Position numbers and translations under genes: made by a program. A stretch of DNA of 64,000 bases, from contig NC_016791.1 in assembly GCF_000244875.1 (NCBI RefSeq), positions 4,345,001 to 4,409,000 of the forward strand. Reading direction: 5' to 3'. The notes beneath the pieces were generated by a model. That model did not search any database. It was given only the letters and a program-made list of their open reading frames with translations, and was not told the origin of the DNA. This document shows positions 37,045-45,995 of this stretch, one piece after another. This DNA is from Clostridium sp. BNL1100 (GTDB taxonomy: Bacteria > Bacillota > Clostridia > Acetivibrionales > DSM-1351). Each line of letters opens with the position of its first letter. Position 1 is the stretch's first letter.

Positions 37045-37265
37045 TTAAGTTAGTCCCAAAATGGCGTCCCCAGTATTTTGACACCTAGCCCGAAGCTAGG
37101 TGGGTGTCCCGGTGGTATCTTCAGCCTTCCTTCGCCGTTGCACAACGTTCACGCCGTGTGTCGGAATTACATAAGGCCTGACATCGTATACCAGACAGCA
37201 GACTCCCTTATGAAAGATGTAGGTTCAAAATAAAGGTTTCATTCGCTCATTTCAGGATAACTGTT
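37045..37265 (-). ncRNA. ssrS: Probable 6S RNA
   Basis: A gene-free region with a 6S-like layout on the minus strand. A long closing stem joins the ends: AGTTA-T-CCTGAAATG-a-GCG (37262 downward) pairs with CGCCATTTTGGG-AC-TAACT (ending 37048), about 17 pairs with two wobbles. Inside, the 5' side of the central bubble reads TTTGAACCTACATCTTTCAT, close to the conserved TTGAGCCGACAT-type segment of 6S RNAs. Beyond it an interrupted apical arm (CATAAGG / CCTTATG and other helices) follows. A strong promoter lies upstream and a terminator downstream. 6S RNA binds and regulates the main RNA polymerase holoenzyme. Identified by eye, not by a covariance search. Confidence 0.72.
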
Positions 37266-37318
37266 ATTCAATTTTTGAAAGTTCACCAGTCGTATATCTG
37301 ACTGCTTTCGATGGATTT

Positions 37319-37347
37319 ATTATAACATCGGTTCCTATCCATGTAAA
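37319..37347 (-). promoter_or_regulatory. Promoter of the 6S RNA
   Basis: Minus-strand TTTACA (37342-37347), 17-bp spacer, perfect TATAAT (37319-37324). The predicted start near 37312 lies about 50 nt before the 6S closing stem. The leader folds into a hairpin (GAAAG-CAGTC ... GACTG ... CTTTC), so 5' processing is likely. Confidence 0.75.
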
Positions 37348-37403
37348 ACAGAATCTAAATAATATATCGGGTAATAGCGACTGTTTTCTCCCTTATAATT
37401 TGT

Positions 37404-37661
37404 CTAATATAATCTTTCATACTTATTCTTTGAAAACCCCGAAATAACTCTGTATACTTCCTTTACGGGAGTATTGATACGAGCGGCTTCCGCCTTTATT
37501 ACGCCAAGAAATTCTTCTGGAAATTTCAGACAAAGCCCACATCCTCCTTTAGCAATGCTGCACGGAGTAGACAAAATTTCAAAATCATATCCTTTTTTTT
37601 CAAGCTCAGAATTCAGCTTGTAAACATAATTTCCAGATTCTAATATTGCAATACACTTCAT
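37404..37661 (-). CDS. DUF3343-type putative Se/S carrier-like protein
   Basis: The start is the ATG at 37661 behind GGAG; the longer frame to 37751 is not used. In 85 residues it has the DUF3343 pattern: a hydrophobic beta strand with CIAILESGNYVYKLNSELE, then FEILSTPCSIAKGGCGLCLKF with cysteines as CSIAKGGCGLC. The family occurs near selenium and sulfur metabolism genes and is proposed to carry Se or S. No such neighbours are seen here. Confidence 0.8.
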   Translation of the reverse strand: MKCIAILESGNYVYKLNSELEKKGYDFEILSTPCSIAKGGCGLCLKFPEEFLGVIKAEAARINTPVKEVYRVISGFSKNKYERLY

Positions 37662-37757
37662 AAAATCCACTCCAATTCCGTAATATCCTATACCCACAAT
37701 TAGTTGCTCTACATTACATAATATTGAAATGGCTTTTAAAAAGTTCCGCAAATGTTT

Positions 37758-38645
37758 TTATTTCGACATACCTATTTTATTTAACCTTGCATGATAAAAT
37801 AAATACTGTTGGGCGTACCCTGTAAGGTTTCCGAACTGCTTTGAGGCAAATTGCTGTATTTCTTTGAGACCTGATTCCTTTTTAAGATACAGTTCCTCCA
37901 TGACACGTTTCACCCAAACGTCAATTGGAAAAACATCATATTTCAATCCGCTGAAAAGCAATATACAATCGGCAACCTTGGGCCCAACACCGGGAAGCTT
38001 CATTAGCTCCTTACGTGCCATAGCTGTGTCCATGCCCCTTAAATTTTCTTCTGTTAAAATACCTTGTGCCATCAAGGCAGATGTCTTGTGAATATATTTG
38101 CATCTGAATCCTGCCTTACACTGCTGTATATCCTCCAATGACATATTTGAAAGTGTTTCAACATCCGGAAAGCTGTATGCGTTCAGTTGCGGGTCAATAC
38201 ACTTGCCTTTTAAAACAGAAAGAGTGTCTACTGTTTTCATTATTCTTGGTATCATGTTATTTGCAGATATTATAAATGAGATTAGTATTTCCCAGAAATC
38301 CTGTTTTAGAAGACGTATACCCCAGCCTGTTTTTATTGCTTCTTTCATTATTTCATCCTGCTCAAGGATAGTTTTGATTTTTGAATAATTAGTACCAAGG
38401 TCAAAATATTCATACCAAATGTCTATAAAATCCTGCTCTCTGGAGTTGGTTATACATAGAATCTCGTTATTATAGCTTACATTTACCAGCCGACCTCCCG
38501 CTATTCCTCTATAGCTTCCGTCCTCCTGTCTTATCCATCTGAAACACTGTCCGCAGTCGAATATGTGCGTTAAATTGAAGTCCTTAACATTCTTTACGTA
38601 AAGGTTTCCATCTGCGGTTTCAAGTGTATAGCCTTTATATTCCAT
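37758..38645 (-). CDS. ogg: 8-oxoguanine DNA glycosylase, Ogg1-type
   Basis: The start is the ATG at 38645, 7 nt after GGAGG; an ATG two codons upstream is too close to the SD. In 295 residues the N-terminal domain is followed by an HhH-GPD domain: KLPGVGPKVADCILLF with the Schiff-base lysine K223, and FPIDVWVKRV with the catalytic aspartate D242. The early motif CGQCFRW is the counterpart of the Ogg1 GQSFRW segment. It removes oxidised guanine and can nick the DNA. The tail WVKRVMEELY...GYAQQYLFYHAR is typical of bacterial Ogg1 forms. Confidence 0.93.
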   Translation of the reverse strand: MEYKGYTLETADGNLYVKNVKDFNLTHIFDCGQCFRWIRQEDGSYRGIAGGRLVNVSYNNEILCITNSREQDFIDIWYEYFDLGTNYSKIKTILEQDEIMKEAIKTGWGIRLLKQDFWEILISFIISANNMIPRIMKTVDTLSVLKGKCIDPQLNAYSFPDVETLSNMSLEDIQQCKAGFRCKYIHKTSALMAQGILTEENLRGMDTAMARKELMKLPGVGPKVADCILLFSGLKYDVFPIDVWVKRVMEELYLKKESGLKEIQQFASKQFGNLTGYAQQYLFYHARLNKIGMSK

Positions 38646-38854
38646 TTTCATTCCTCCCCATTACAATAGTACCCGTCATATGATCGGCAAAACAATATGT
38701 TATATCCATAAAGACATTATATTAAGAATATTAATTACAACCCGGAATATCAATGGTTATGTGTGGGAGAAATATTTCTTTAAAGCGCATTGTTTCAATG
38801 ATATAATTTGAAAATATGGTGTATTTCACTTTTCATATTATAGCGGAGGTTACA

Positions 38855-39634
38855 ATGAAGGAGAAAATATATACAATACCTGTGTCAGATGCTTTTGCAG
38901 AGGACTGCGAGTGTCCCCTTTGCGTTTTGGAAAATAAGCTGGAGAATGAGTGTATAGAATATGCTCTTGGACCATCCCTGATGGAACCTGATATGAGACA
39001 GGAAACAAATGAAAAAGGGTTTTGCAAAGACCATTTTGAGGCTATGTTCAATAGTCAGGCTAACCGCCTTGGCCTTGCCCTCATGATTGATACTTTTATG
39101 CAGGAAAAAAACAAAAAGTTTCAAAACATATTTGAACAACGTGTTGGCTCACTAAAAAAGGATGCTAATGCTGGGCTTATGAAGAATATATCAAATAAAA
39201 TTTCATCAAAGCAGACGGAAACGGACAAGTTGGTGCAGGAGCTTGTAGGCGAGCTTGATAAGATAGAACACAGCTGTTCAATATGCAGTAAGCTTGAACA
39301 CACAATGGACAGATATATAGATGTTATTTTTTATTTGTATTTCCGGGAGCCTGATTTCAGGGAAGTCTTTGATTCTAAAAAAGGTTTTTGTCTGAAACAC
39401 CTTAAACAATTGCTTGTATCAACAAAGAAATATCTTAATACAAGCGAGACAGCTATATTTACTAAAAAGCTCATGGAAATGCAAATCTCCAACCTCGATA
39501 GAGTAGAAAAGGAAGTTGATTGGTTTACAAAGAAATTTGACTACAGGTATAACGACGCACCTTGGGGAAACTCAAAGGATGCTGTTTTAAGAAGCATTCA
39601 AAAAATAAGAGGAAATTGCAATTTAAAACAGTAA
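38855..39634 (+). CDS. DUF6062-like cysteine-motif protein
   Basis: The start is the ATG at 38855 with GCGGAGG upstream; the frame opens at 38816 without SD. 259 residues, mostly helical, soluble. Cysteine pairs occur early (ECPLC) and mid-protein (CSIC), each followed some 40-50 residues later by GFCKDHFEAMF or GFCLKHLKQLL. The protein is thus an internal duplication of a C-X2-C ... FC-X2-H unit, suggesting two metal-binding sites. This layout fits DUF6062; function unknown. Confidence 0.8.
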   Translation: MKEKIYTIPVSDAFAEDCECPLCVLENKLENECIEYALGPSLMEPDMRQETNEKGFCKDHFEAMFNSQANRLGLALMIDTFMQEKNKKFQNIFEQRVGSLKKDANAGLMKNISNKISSKQTETDKLVQELVGELDKIEHSCSICSKLEHTMDRYIDVIFYLYFREPDFREVFDSKKGFCLKHLKQLLVSTKKYLNTSETAIFTKKLMEMQISNLDRVEKEVDWFTKKFDYRYNDAPWGNSKDAVLRSIQKIRGNCNLKQ

Positions 39635-39665
39635 CATTTTATATAAAAAATAATATTATGTAAAG

Positions 39666-39811
39666 TAGATAGACAAATGTCTATCTAGCCTTGAGCACCA
39701 AGTGACTACCACCAATCCTGTACCGGCCCTCCCCCTGGCACAGTTATCGAGTCGTAACATGCTATGCCCGTCAAAAAGGTTATGATTTATCACCCTTTCA
39801 GGTGCTCAAGG
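39666..39811. ncRNA. Unidentified structured element between convergent genes
   Basis: A perfect 11-bp closing stem CCTTGAGCACC (39689-39699) / GGTGCTCAAGG (39801-39811) encloses 101 bases. Internal helices include (minus-strand reading) AAAGG-G-TGAT / ATCA-TAA-CCTTT and GGCATAG / CTGTGCC with an inner GTTA / TAAC. A 9-bp hairpin (39666-39674 / 39679-39687) abuts it. The interior is GC-rich compared with its surroundings (GGGGGAGGGCCGG on the minus strand). It begins about 20 nt after the metA stop on the minus strand. Strand and class are unknown; it matches no riboswitch I know. Confidence 0.55.
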
Positions 39812-39832
39812 TATTTATTTAATTCATTTTTA

Positions 39833-40753
39833 TTACTTTCCTATGCTAGTTAAATCGTAAGGTGTTTCCTGATATACATAATAGTTGAGCCAATTTAAAA
39901 ATAAAAGGTTTCCATGGCCTCGCCATCTTACGATAGGCTCCTTTGTTGGATCATCCCCGGGGAAGTAGTTTTTTGGAACCTCTATATCCATATCCCTTTC
40001 TACATCTCTCTCGTACTCAAATTTGAGTGTGTAGGGATCATATTCAGAATGTCCTGTAGCAAATATGTGACGTCCATCTTTTGATGCTACCAGATATACC
40101 CCTGCTTCTTTGGATTCAGCCAGTATTTCCAGTTTGTCAATCTTTGCTACATCCTCATGAGTAATCTCCGTATGTCTGGAATGGGGTACAAAAAACACAT
40201 CGTCAAAGCCTCTGAGTAGTTTGACATGCTCCTTTATTTTAGTGTGTTCAAATACACCAAACATTTTCTTAGGCAAATCACGTTTTGCTACGCCGTAGTG
40301 ATAATACAGACCTGCCTGTGCGCCCCAGCATATGTGCAGTGTAGAGTATACGTTTTTCTTACTCCAATCCATTATCCGTTCAAGCTCTTCCCAGTAATTT
40401 ACGTCTTCAAAGGGCATTTGTTCAACAGGCGCTCCTGTGATAATCAGTCCGTCAAAATGCTCTCCTTGTATCTCGTCAAAGGTTTTATAAAAAGTTTCAA
40501 GGTGTTCCTCAGGAGTATTTTTTGACATATGGGATGCGGGATGCAGCAGTACAATTTCCACCTGAAGAGGTGTGTTTCCAAGAAGTCTGAGCAGCTGCGT
40601 CTCCGTGGTTATTTTAGTCGGCATTATATTTAAAATTGCAATTTTAAGCGGTCTTATATCCTGATGGTATGCCCTGTCCTCAGACATGACAAATATGTTC
40701 TCACTATTCAGGGTTTCCACCGCAGGTAGATTGTCAGGGATTCTGATTGGCAT
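39833..40753 (-). CDS. metA: Homoserine O-acyltransferase MetA (probably acetyltransferase)
   Basis: The start is the ATG at 40753; GGAGG lies 5 nt upstream, inside the four-codon-longer frame. 306 residues. The catalytic Cys is C142 ([11 protein letters not shown]) and the His/Glu pair lies in ATGHSEYDP. Residue 111 is Glu (ITGAPVEQM). In characterised MetA enzymes Glu at this position marks acetyl-CoA and Gly marks succinyl-CoA, so O-acetylhomoserine is the expected product. It agrees with metY next door, which uses O-acetylhomoserine. Confidence 0.95.
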   Translation of the reverse strand: MPIRIPDNLPAVETLNSENIFVMSEDRAYHQDIRPLKIAILNIMPTKITTETQLLRLLGNTPLQVEIVLLHPASHMSKNTPEEHLETFYKTFDEIQGEHFDGLIITGAPVEQMPFEDVNYWEELERIMDWSKKNVYSTLHICWGAQAGLYYHYGVAKRDLPKKMFGVFEHTKIKEHVKLLRGFDDVFFVPHSRHTEITHEDVAKIDKLEILAESKEAGVYLVASKDGRHIFATGHSEYDPYTLKFEYERDVERDMDIEVPKNYFPGDDPTKEPIVRWRGHGNLLFLNWLNYYVYQETPYDLTSIGK

Positions 40754-40854
40754 ATTGACCTCCATCTATTAAATAAATAAAATGTAAAAAAAGTGCATAG
40801 TATAAATTATATTATTCAATAAGGAAAAGTCAACAGCCAGTCAATATAGGTTTT

Positions 40855-42135
40855 TTACCTGCTCTTCTCAAGTGCCTGTTCTATGTCATATATAAGATCA
40901 TCCGAATCTTCAATACCTATAGAAAGTCTAATTGTTCCGGGCGTTATTCCTGATTTTAAAAGTTCATCTTCCGAAAGCTGGGAATGAGTAGTGCTTGCAG
41001 GATGTATTACCAGAGATTTAGCATCTGCGACATTTGCAAGTAATGAGAATATTTCCAAGTTGTCTATAAATTTCTTTGCAGCTTCAAGGCCTCCTTTTAT
41101 TTCAAAAGTAAATATTGATCCTGAACCCTTTGGAAAATATTTTTGTGCGAGTTCAAAGTATTTATTTCCTTTCAGGCTTGGGTAATTTACTTTCTCCACC
41201 AAGGAGTGTTTTTCAAGATATTCCGCTATCTTTTTAGAATTGCTTACATGTCTTTCCACCCTTAGAGATAGTGTCTCCAGTCCCTGTATAAATAAGAAGG
41301 AATTAAAGGGGCTGATAGCTGCGCCTGTGTCTCTAAGCAGCTGAACTCTGGCTTTTGTTATAAATGCCACCCCGCCTAACTGACTGAATACAACCCCGTG
41401 GTAGCTTGCATCAGGTGTTGTAAAACCGGGGAATTTATCTCCAGCAGAATAGTCAAATTTACCTCCGTCAATGATTACTCCACCAATAGAAGTTCCGTGT
41501 CCTCCTATGAATTTTGTTGCAGAATGTACAACTACGTCTGCTCCGAAATCTATAGGCCTTACCAGATATGGTGAGCCAAAGGTGTTATCAACTATAAGGG
41601 GGATACCATGCTTATGTGCAATGTCTGCTACAGCTTGAATATCAATTAGATTTGCATTTGGGTTACCTATTGATTCAATGTATAGTGCTTTTGTTTTGTC
41701 AGTAATAGCGTCTTCAAAGTTCTGGATGTTATCAGGATCTACAAAGGTTGTTTTTACTCCATATCTTGGAAAGGTTGCCGCAAAAAGGTTATAAGTTCCT
41801 CCATACAGGGTGTTGGCAGCTACTATCTCGTCTCCGACTCCGGCAACATTTAATACAGAATATGTTATTGCCGCTGATCCTGATGCAACCGCAAGTGCCC
41901 CGCTACCGCCTTCAAGTGCTGCAATCCTTTTTTCAAATACGTCGGTTGTAGGGTTCATCATTCTTGTGTAAACATTACCGGATTCCCTTAATCCGAATAA
42001 ATCTGCTGCATTATCTGAATCTTTGAATACATAGGATGTTGTCTGGTATATAGGCACTGCCCTTGACCTTGTGGTCGGATCTACTTCCTGTCCTGCGTGA
42101 ACCTGTAATGTGTCAAAACTGAGTTTTCTGCTCAT
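40855..42135 (-). CDS. metY: O-acetylhomoserine sulfhydrylase (aminocarboxypropyltransferase)
   Basis: 426 residues, PLP-dependent Cys/Met metabolism family. The Schiff-base lysine lies in [13 protein letters not shown], with the PLP phosphate-binding [15 protein letters not shown] upstream and [13 protein letters not shown] near the end. It makes homocysteine from O-acetylhomoserine and sulfide. It is 101 nt upstream of metA on the same strand. GGGGG lies 8 nt before the ATG. The promoter has a perfect dyad over its -10. No SAM riboswitch or T-box is visible. Confidence 0.95.
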   Translation of the reverse strand: MSRKLSFDTLQVHAGQEVDPTTRSRAVPIYQTTSYVFKDSDNAADLFGLRESGNVYTRMMNPTTDVFEKRIAALEGGSGALAVASGSAAITYSVLNVAGVGDEIVAANTLYGGTYNLFAATFPRYGVKTTFVDPDNIQNFEDAITDKTKALYIESIGNPNANLIDIQAVADIAHKHGIPLIVDNTFGSPYLVRPIDFGADVVVHSATKFIGGHGTSIGGVIIDGGKFDYSAGDKFPGFTTPDASYHGVVFSQLGGVAFITKARVQLLRDTGAAISPFNSFLFIQGLETLSLRVERHVSNSKKIAEYLEKHSLVEKVNYPSLKGNKYFELAQKYFPKGSGSIFTFEIKGGLEAAKKFIDNLEIFSLLANVADAKSLVIHPASTTHSQLSEDELLKSGITPGTIRLSIGIEDSDDLIYDIEQALEKSR

Positions 42136-42171
42136 ATATGGTATCCCCCTTTATATGCTAGTAAGTTTATA

Positions 42172-42217
42172 GGTTTTATTATATTAATATAATAAAACCA
42201 AATTATATTTTAGTCAA
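42172..42217 (-). promoter_or_regulatory. metY promoter with palindromic operator
   Basis: Minus-strand TTGACT (42212-42217), 17-bp spacer, TATTAT (42189-42194). A perfect 28-bp palindrome (42172-42199, half-site GGTTTTATTATATT) covers the -10. Its position suits a repressor; the regulator is not identified. Confidence 0.6.
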
Positions 42218-42339
42218 TACCTTTTTTATAAAATTTAAAATTATTTTATTTATATTTATACGAATTATATATTATATTTATTTTAAATGCCCGAATTTTG
42301 TTTTTTGTACGTCAAGCATTATATCAATAACTTTTAAGT

Positions 42340-42376
42340 ATAAAAAAAGGAATACCTCTTTTGTGAAGTATTCCTT
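42340..42376 (-). terminator. Terminator of the secreted protein gene at 42402
   Basis: AAGGAATAC / GTATTCCTT 9-bp stem, followed on the minus strand by T7. Confidence 0.85.
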
Positions 42377-42401
42377 CTACTCTTAAATTATTTTACTTAT
42401 T

Positions 42402-43457
42402 TTACTGCAATTTAAAATATATAAAGCTTCCGTCATAATCTATATCTCGTACCTGTTCATTCTGCATAACGAGATAGTTTGTTTTATTCTTATACAGGTC
42501 AATTATGACTTTACCTTCCGCAGTAAATGATTCTGTTATACCGGGAGTTACTTTTCTAAATTCTGTAGCTTCATCCATAGCATCATCCAGACTTCCATCA
42601 AAGCCATAATCCATAGTCCCTATTATTGATGCATTGTCAGAGGTTTTTATTCCCCATATGTAGGGATCCCAACCGACACTAAGATAAGCTGATCCTTCTC
42701 CTTTAACCTTTGTAAGCTGAGCGTTTTGAACTTCCCATAGAACATCTATTACAGCATACTCATGGTCAGCCCTATCCTTCGCAGTGATTCCCATTTGTTC
42801 CAGTTCATCCAGTGTCACCTTTTTAAAACTTTTAACAGTCATTGAGAAGGTAGCAGATATTTTGTCACTTAGGAAGTCCTTTGTTTCACTCCAAGTATAT
42901 TTTTGGTTCAATGGAACCGGGTTATTAATAGTTCCGAGAACTGTTGACGGATTAATAAGATTGTTTGCGGTCTTTTCTCCGTATATGGAGCTTAAATGTT
43001 TCTTAACTTCAGTTTTCTGACTACTTGTAAGACTCTTTACCTGAATTGCCTTTGTTGTTGTTGCTACTGCATTATAGGCGTATGTCTTCTTGTTTTTTGT
43101 TTTGAGATAAACACCACCGCTGATATTAGAAACACTTAATGTAGTCTTACTGCTAATTACCAGCAAGCCTTTCAGGTTAGCGGTATTCAACTTCTGTTTT
43201 GAATCGTAGCCCTTTGAATACTGCGGAGTAAGTATCTTTGCTGTTGAGCCGTTTGGTATGTTCAGCATTTTGTAGGTAACACCGCTATACTTGTAACTAT
43301 TGATATACTGTAGATTTTTTGTTTCAAGGGTTTTTTGATATGCCTTTATGATGTTAAGCTCTGAAGATGTCAGTTTTGCTGATGCAGCCGTTATGGGAAC
43401 AGCAAATACAGATAATACAAGACAAACACTTAATACAAATGCTAATATCTTTTTCAT
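42402..43457 (-). CDS. Secreted protein of unknown function
   Basis: The start is the ATG at 43457 with GGAGG 6 nt upstream. The 351-residue product has a clear signal peptide (FVLSVCLVLSVFAVPITA, cleavage near ASA). The mature part is Lys/Thr/Ser-rich and mostly beta in its first half, with no cysteine, SLH, LPXTG or dockerin. It ends in a tyrosine-rich YDGSFIYFKL. I do not recognise a family. No operon partners. Confidence 0.75.
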   Translation of the reverse strand: MKKILAFVLSVCLVLSVFAVPITAASAKLTSSELNIIKAYQKTLETKNLQYINSYKYSGVTYKMLNIPNGSTAKILTPQYSKGYDSKQKLNTANLKGLLVISSKTTLSVSNISGGVYLKTKNKKTYAYNAVATTTKAIQVKSLTSSQKTEVKKHLSSIYGEKTANNLINPSTVLGTINNPVPLNQKYTWSETKDFLSDKISATFSMTVKSFKKVTLDELEQMGITAKDRADHEYAVIDVLWEVQNAQLTKVKGEGSAYLSVGWDPYIWGIKTSDNASIIGTMDYGFDGSLDDAMDEATEFRKVTPGITESFTAEGKVIIDLYKNKTNYLVMQNEQVRDIDYDGSFIYFKLQ

Positions 43458-43527
43458 ATCCAACCTCCTAGGTTTTTATATCCAAATAATAGCATTGTGT
43501 TAAAATCTAGTCAATATATGCCTTTTT

Positions 43528-44619
43528 TCACTTATTAGCAAGAGGTTGTCTCGATTGTTTTATCTCCGCAATAATCCAAGTAATAACCGGTATTATCACC
43601 TGCATTGGGAATGCATAGTACGGATAAACTTTGAGGACCCAGTAATTCATTTCAATTATATTGTGATAAACAAAATATGAAAAATAAATCATCAGTAGTC
43701 CTATTTGAATAACAATTGACTTGTAATCCTTTAAGTTGAACATTTGACTGATTCCTTTACAAGCTCCCAATAAACATACTGAAGTTTTCACAAAAATGCC
43801 TATTATGAATACAAAGGATACCGTAACCTCCACCCCTTGTAAAAAATCACCAACCCTGATTCTGCTGACAGCTTCATAAGAAGGAAAATAGAAGCTGCCT
43901 GCCAGATTCCCTAGTACTGCGATATTCCTCATTGTTACTATGATAATCATAAATGATGCAATAAAGGTTCCCCATAAGTAAACCTTTTTTGGTGATTTTT
44001 TGGTCTGAAGAGAATTAAAAATGAAAAGGAAGACGACAGTCTCAGCCATGGGAAAGGAAAAACTTATAAACGATCCTCTCATCACCGGGGCCAATCCATT
44101 CCCGAGAACAGGTTTAATGTAATTTAGGTGAAGCTGGGGTATTCCTAATATCAATACAACCACTACAATAAAAATAATCAACGGTACAAAAATAGATGCA
44201 GTCCTGCTCATAACCTCAACCCCAAGATAAACTGCAGCTATACACACCAGTCCCAGACAAAACAAGGAAATAAACATAGGGGTTTCAGGCAAAGCTACTA
44301 CTTTGATGAACTCCCCAAAATTCCGCAGTACAAGTGCTCCCAGATGAAAGGTGTACCATATGTATATGGCGGATAAAATTTTACCAGCTATTTTTCCAAA
44401 TAAAATACTGAAAATTTCAAACAAATCCTTTCCCGGAAAAAGTGCCAACAATCTTGAAAATATAAAAAGAAGCGGAATAAAGAATACAGTTCCTAATACG
44501 CCCGAAATCCATGCATCATTTTGAGCATCTCCACCTGTTCCTATAATCATAGTGCTGCCGATAATAAATATAATTAGCGTGATTATTGCTTCTTTATCTG
44601 ATATTTGCTCTCTTCCCAT
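43528..44619 (-). CDS. Spore germination permease GerAB/GerB family
   Basis: 363 residues with about ten transmembrane helices, amino-acid-permease-like (APC superfamily). The start MGREQISDKEAIITLIIFIIG is typical for GerB proteins. It is the B subunit of a germinant receptor in the spore inner membrane and should bind the germinant. Last gene of the operon gerA-gerC-small gene-gerB; 10 nt separate it from the small gene. Confidence 0.93.
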   Translation of the reverse strand: MGREQISDKEAIITLIIFIIGSTMIIGTGGDAQNDAWISGVLGTVFFIPLLFIFSRLLALFPGKDLFEIFSILFGKIAGKILSAIYIWYTFHLGALVLRNFGEFIKVVALPETPMFISLFCLGLVCIAAVYLGVEVMSRTASIFVPLIIFIVVVVLILGIPQLHLNYIKPVLGNGLAPVMRGSFISFSFPMAETVVFLFIFNSLQTKKSPKKVYLWGTFIASFMIIIVTMRNIAVLGNLAGSFYFPSYEAVSRIRVGDFLQGVEVTVSFVFIIGIFVKTSVCLLGACKGISQMFNLKDYKSIVIQIGLLMIYFSYFVYHNIIEMNYWVLKVYPYYAFPMQVIIPVITWIIAEIKQSRQPLANK

Positions 44620-44629
44620 TTCAAAAAAC

Positions 44630-44839
44630 CTACTTTCCGAATATTGAAGTAATCAAAGTCTCTATAGGCTTAGCTGGACTCGGTATTTTAACATTAAAGG
44701 ATATTAAAGCGGCTATGATAAAAGATAGTAACCCTAAGAAACTATTGAGCCAGAAGTCATGCCATAATTTCTTCTTATATAACGGAATAAAATCAAATAT
44801 AACCAATAATGTATAACCGATTACTACAAAAGTTATCAA
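44630..44839 (-). CDS. Small two-helix membrane protein in the germination operon (D-subunit-like)
   Basis: About 69 residues. The preferred start is TTG at 44839 with AAGGTGG 8 nt upstream; a GTG at 44851, overlapping gerC by 8 bp, is the alternative. It has two transmembrane helices (LITFVVIGYTLLVIFDFIPLY and FWLNSFLGLLSFIIAALISF) joined by a short charged loop. Small two-helix proteins encoded within ger operons are known as receptor D subunits that modulate germination; the match here is by size, topology and position. Confidence 0.75.
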   Translation of the reverse strand: MITFVVIGYTLLVIFDFIPLYKKKLWHDFWLNSFLGLLSFIIAALISFNVKIPSPAKPIETLITSIFGK

Positions 44840-44843
44840 TGCT

Positions 44844-45995
44844 TTAGCCACCTTTTTTTAATGTTTTCACTAAAATAGAGCTGTTTTTTATACGTACTTT
44901 AACATTAACATCTACCTCTAAATCTCTAAAAACGTCATCCCATTTGTCTGATACCCTATTCCATTCCTTTATATTATTTTCCCTAAGCTTCTCGCCAAAC
45001 TTAAACACATCTGCACCATATTCCGATTGGATTTTCTTAATCAAACCGGTTATATTTTCTTTTGTTGATTCTGAAGCTCCGGCCTCCAGTTCACTTACAG
45101 CTTTTTCCTCTATAAAGTTCTCATTCCCTTCAACTTCATCAACTCCCACACTTGTTTTGATGTCTATTCTAAATTTAAGCTTACCTGCCTCGACAACCGG
45201 TTTTACTTTTGTTTTGTTGCCGAATATTTCAAGGGAAACAGGAGCCGATATATTTTCTCCCTTTTGTTCAACCAGAACTCCTCCCTTTAACTGGTCTCTT
45301 ATAAATAGGAGAAATTTTGTTTCATCCCCGCTTAACTCGCCGGCAATTTTATCATTTTTTATAATCGCTGTGCCTATTACCTTAGGAACTATACTGCCGT
45401 TTATTTCCTCAAGATGTACAGTGGGAATTACAGTTGAAATACCTTTAGTCTGCCTTTCTATACTAAAATTTAATATATCCATTTTGGGGGCTTTGCTAAG
45501 GCTATTTTGATTTTTTATTATATCTTCCAGCGCAAAAGACTTTATGCTCTCGGTTATTTCCTCTCCCTCAAATATTTCTTTCGCCGTATCCTGTTGTGAG
45601 TATAATATATTTACGTCATCCCTTATTTCAGCATCCCGAACGAAAACATCAATAAACTTTGTAATTCCTTCCTCTGCCACGTCTTTGCTTAAAATTACCA
45701 CTTTACAATGGCTCCAGTAAAGTTTCTTTCCGGTTGTTGATATTCCGTTTCTAATGGCATCCAATACGGTTTTTCCGTTCATTGATACCAGTTTTGGCGT
45801 TGATTTTGTTTCAACTCCGCCACCTACCTGTACAATTTCAGCAGTTACGATGTATAGTCCGTCAGAATCTTTATCTATAGCTGCTCCCGCAACTATTGCG
45901 AGCTTGTCTAATTCTCTGTAGTTCCAGCATCCGGCAGTAATAATTAAATTTATAAAAATAATGCTTGCCATAATAACAAATTTAAGTTTTTTCAT
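44844..45995 (-). CDS. Spore germination lipoprotein GerC family
   Basis: 383 residues. A lipoprotein signal ends in IITAGC-WNYRELD, with Cys as lipidation site and the family-typical CWNYREL motif. Domains I to III of GerC follow; the C-terminal part holds the HxxW-like region as NNIKEWNRVSDKWDDVF. It sits on the outer face of the spore inner membrane. The ATG overlaps the gerA stop by 4 bp. Confidence 0.93.
   Translation of the reverse strand: MKKLKFVIMASIIFINLIITAGCWNYRELDKLAIVAGAAIDKDSDGLYIVTAEIVQVGGGVETKSTPKLVSMNGKTVLDAIRNGISTTGKKLYWSHCKVVILSKDVAEEGITKFIDVFVRDAEIRDDVNILYSQQDTAKEIFEGEEITESIKSFALEDIIKNQNSLSKAPKMDILNFSIERQTKGISTVIPTVHLEEINGSIVPKVIGTAIIKNDKIAGELSGDETKFLLFIRDQLKGGVLVEQKGENISAPVSLEIFGNKTKVKPVVEAGKLKFRIDIKTSVGVDEVEGNENFIEEKAVSELEAGASESTKENITGLIKKIQSEYGADVFKFGEKLRENNIKEWNRVSDKWDDVFRDLEVDVNVKVRIKNSSILVKTLKKGG

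Noticed and set aside
37033-37265. RNase P RNA, tmRNA or SRP RNA in the 37-kb gap
   Set aside because: None of their conserved blocks (such as AGGAAAGTCC, a tag-peptide frame, or GGAAGG with its SRP context) is present in the right arrangement. The closing stem and TTTGAACC segment fit 6S RNA better.
42136-42401. SAM-I riboswitch or T-box upstream of metY
   Set aside because: None of the conserved SAM-I or T-box motifs is visible; the region is AT-rich with only the palindromic operator.
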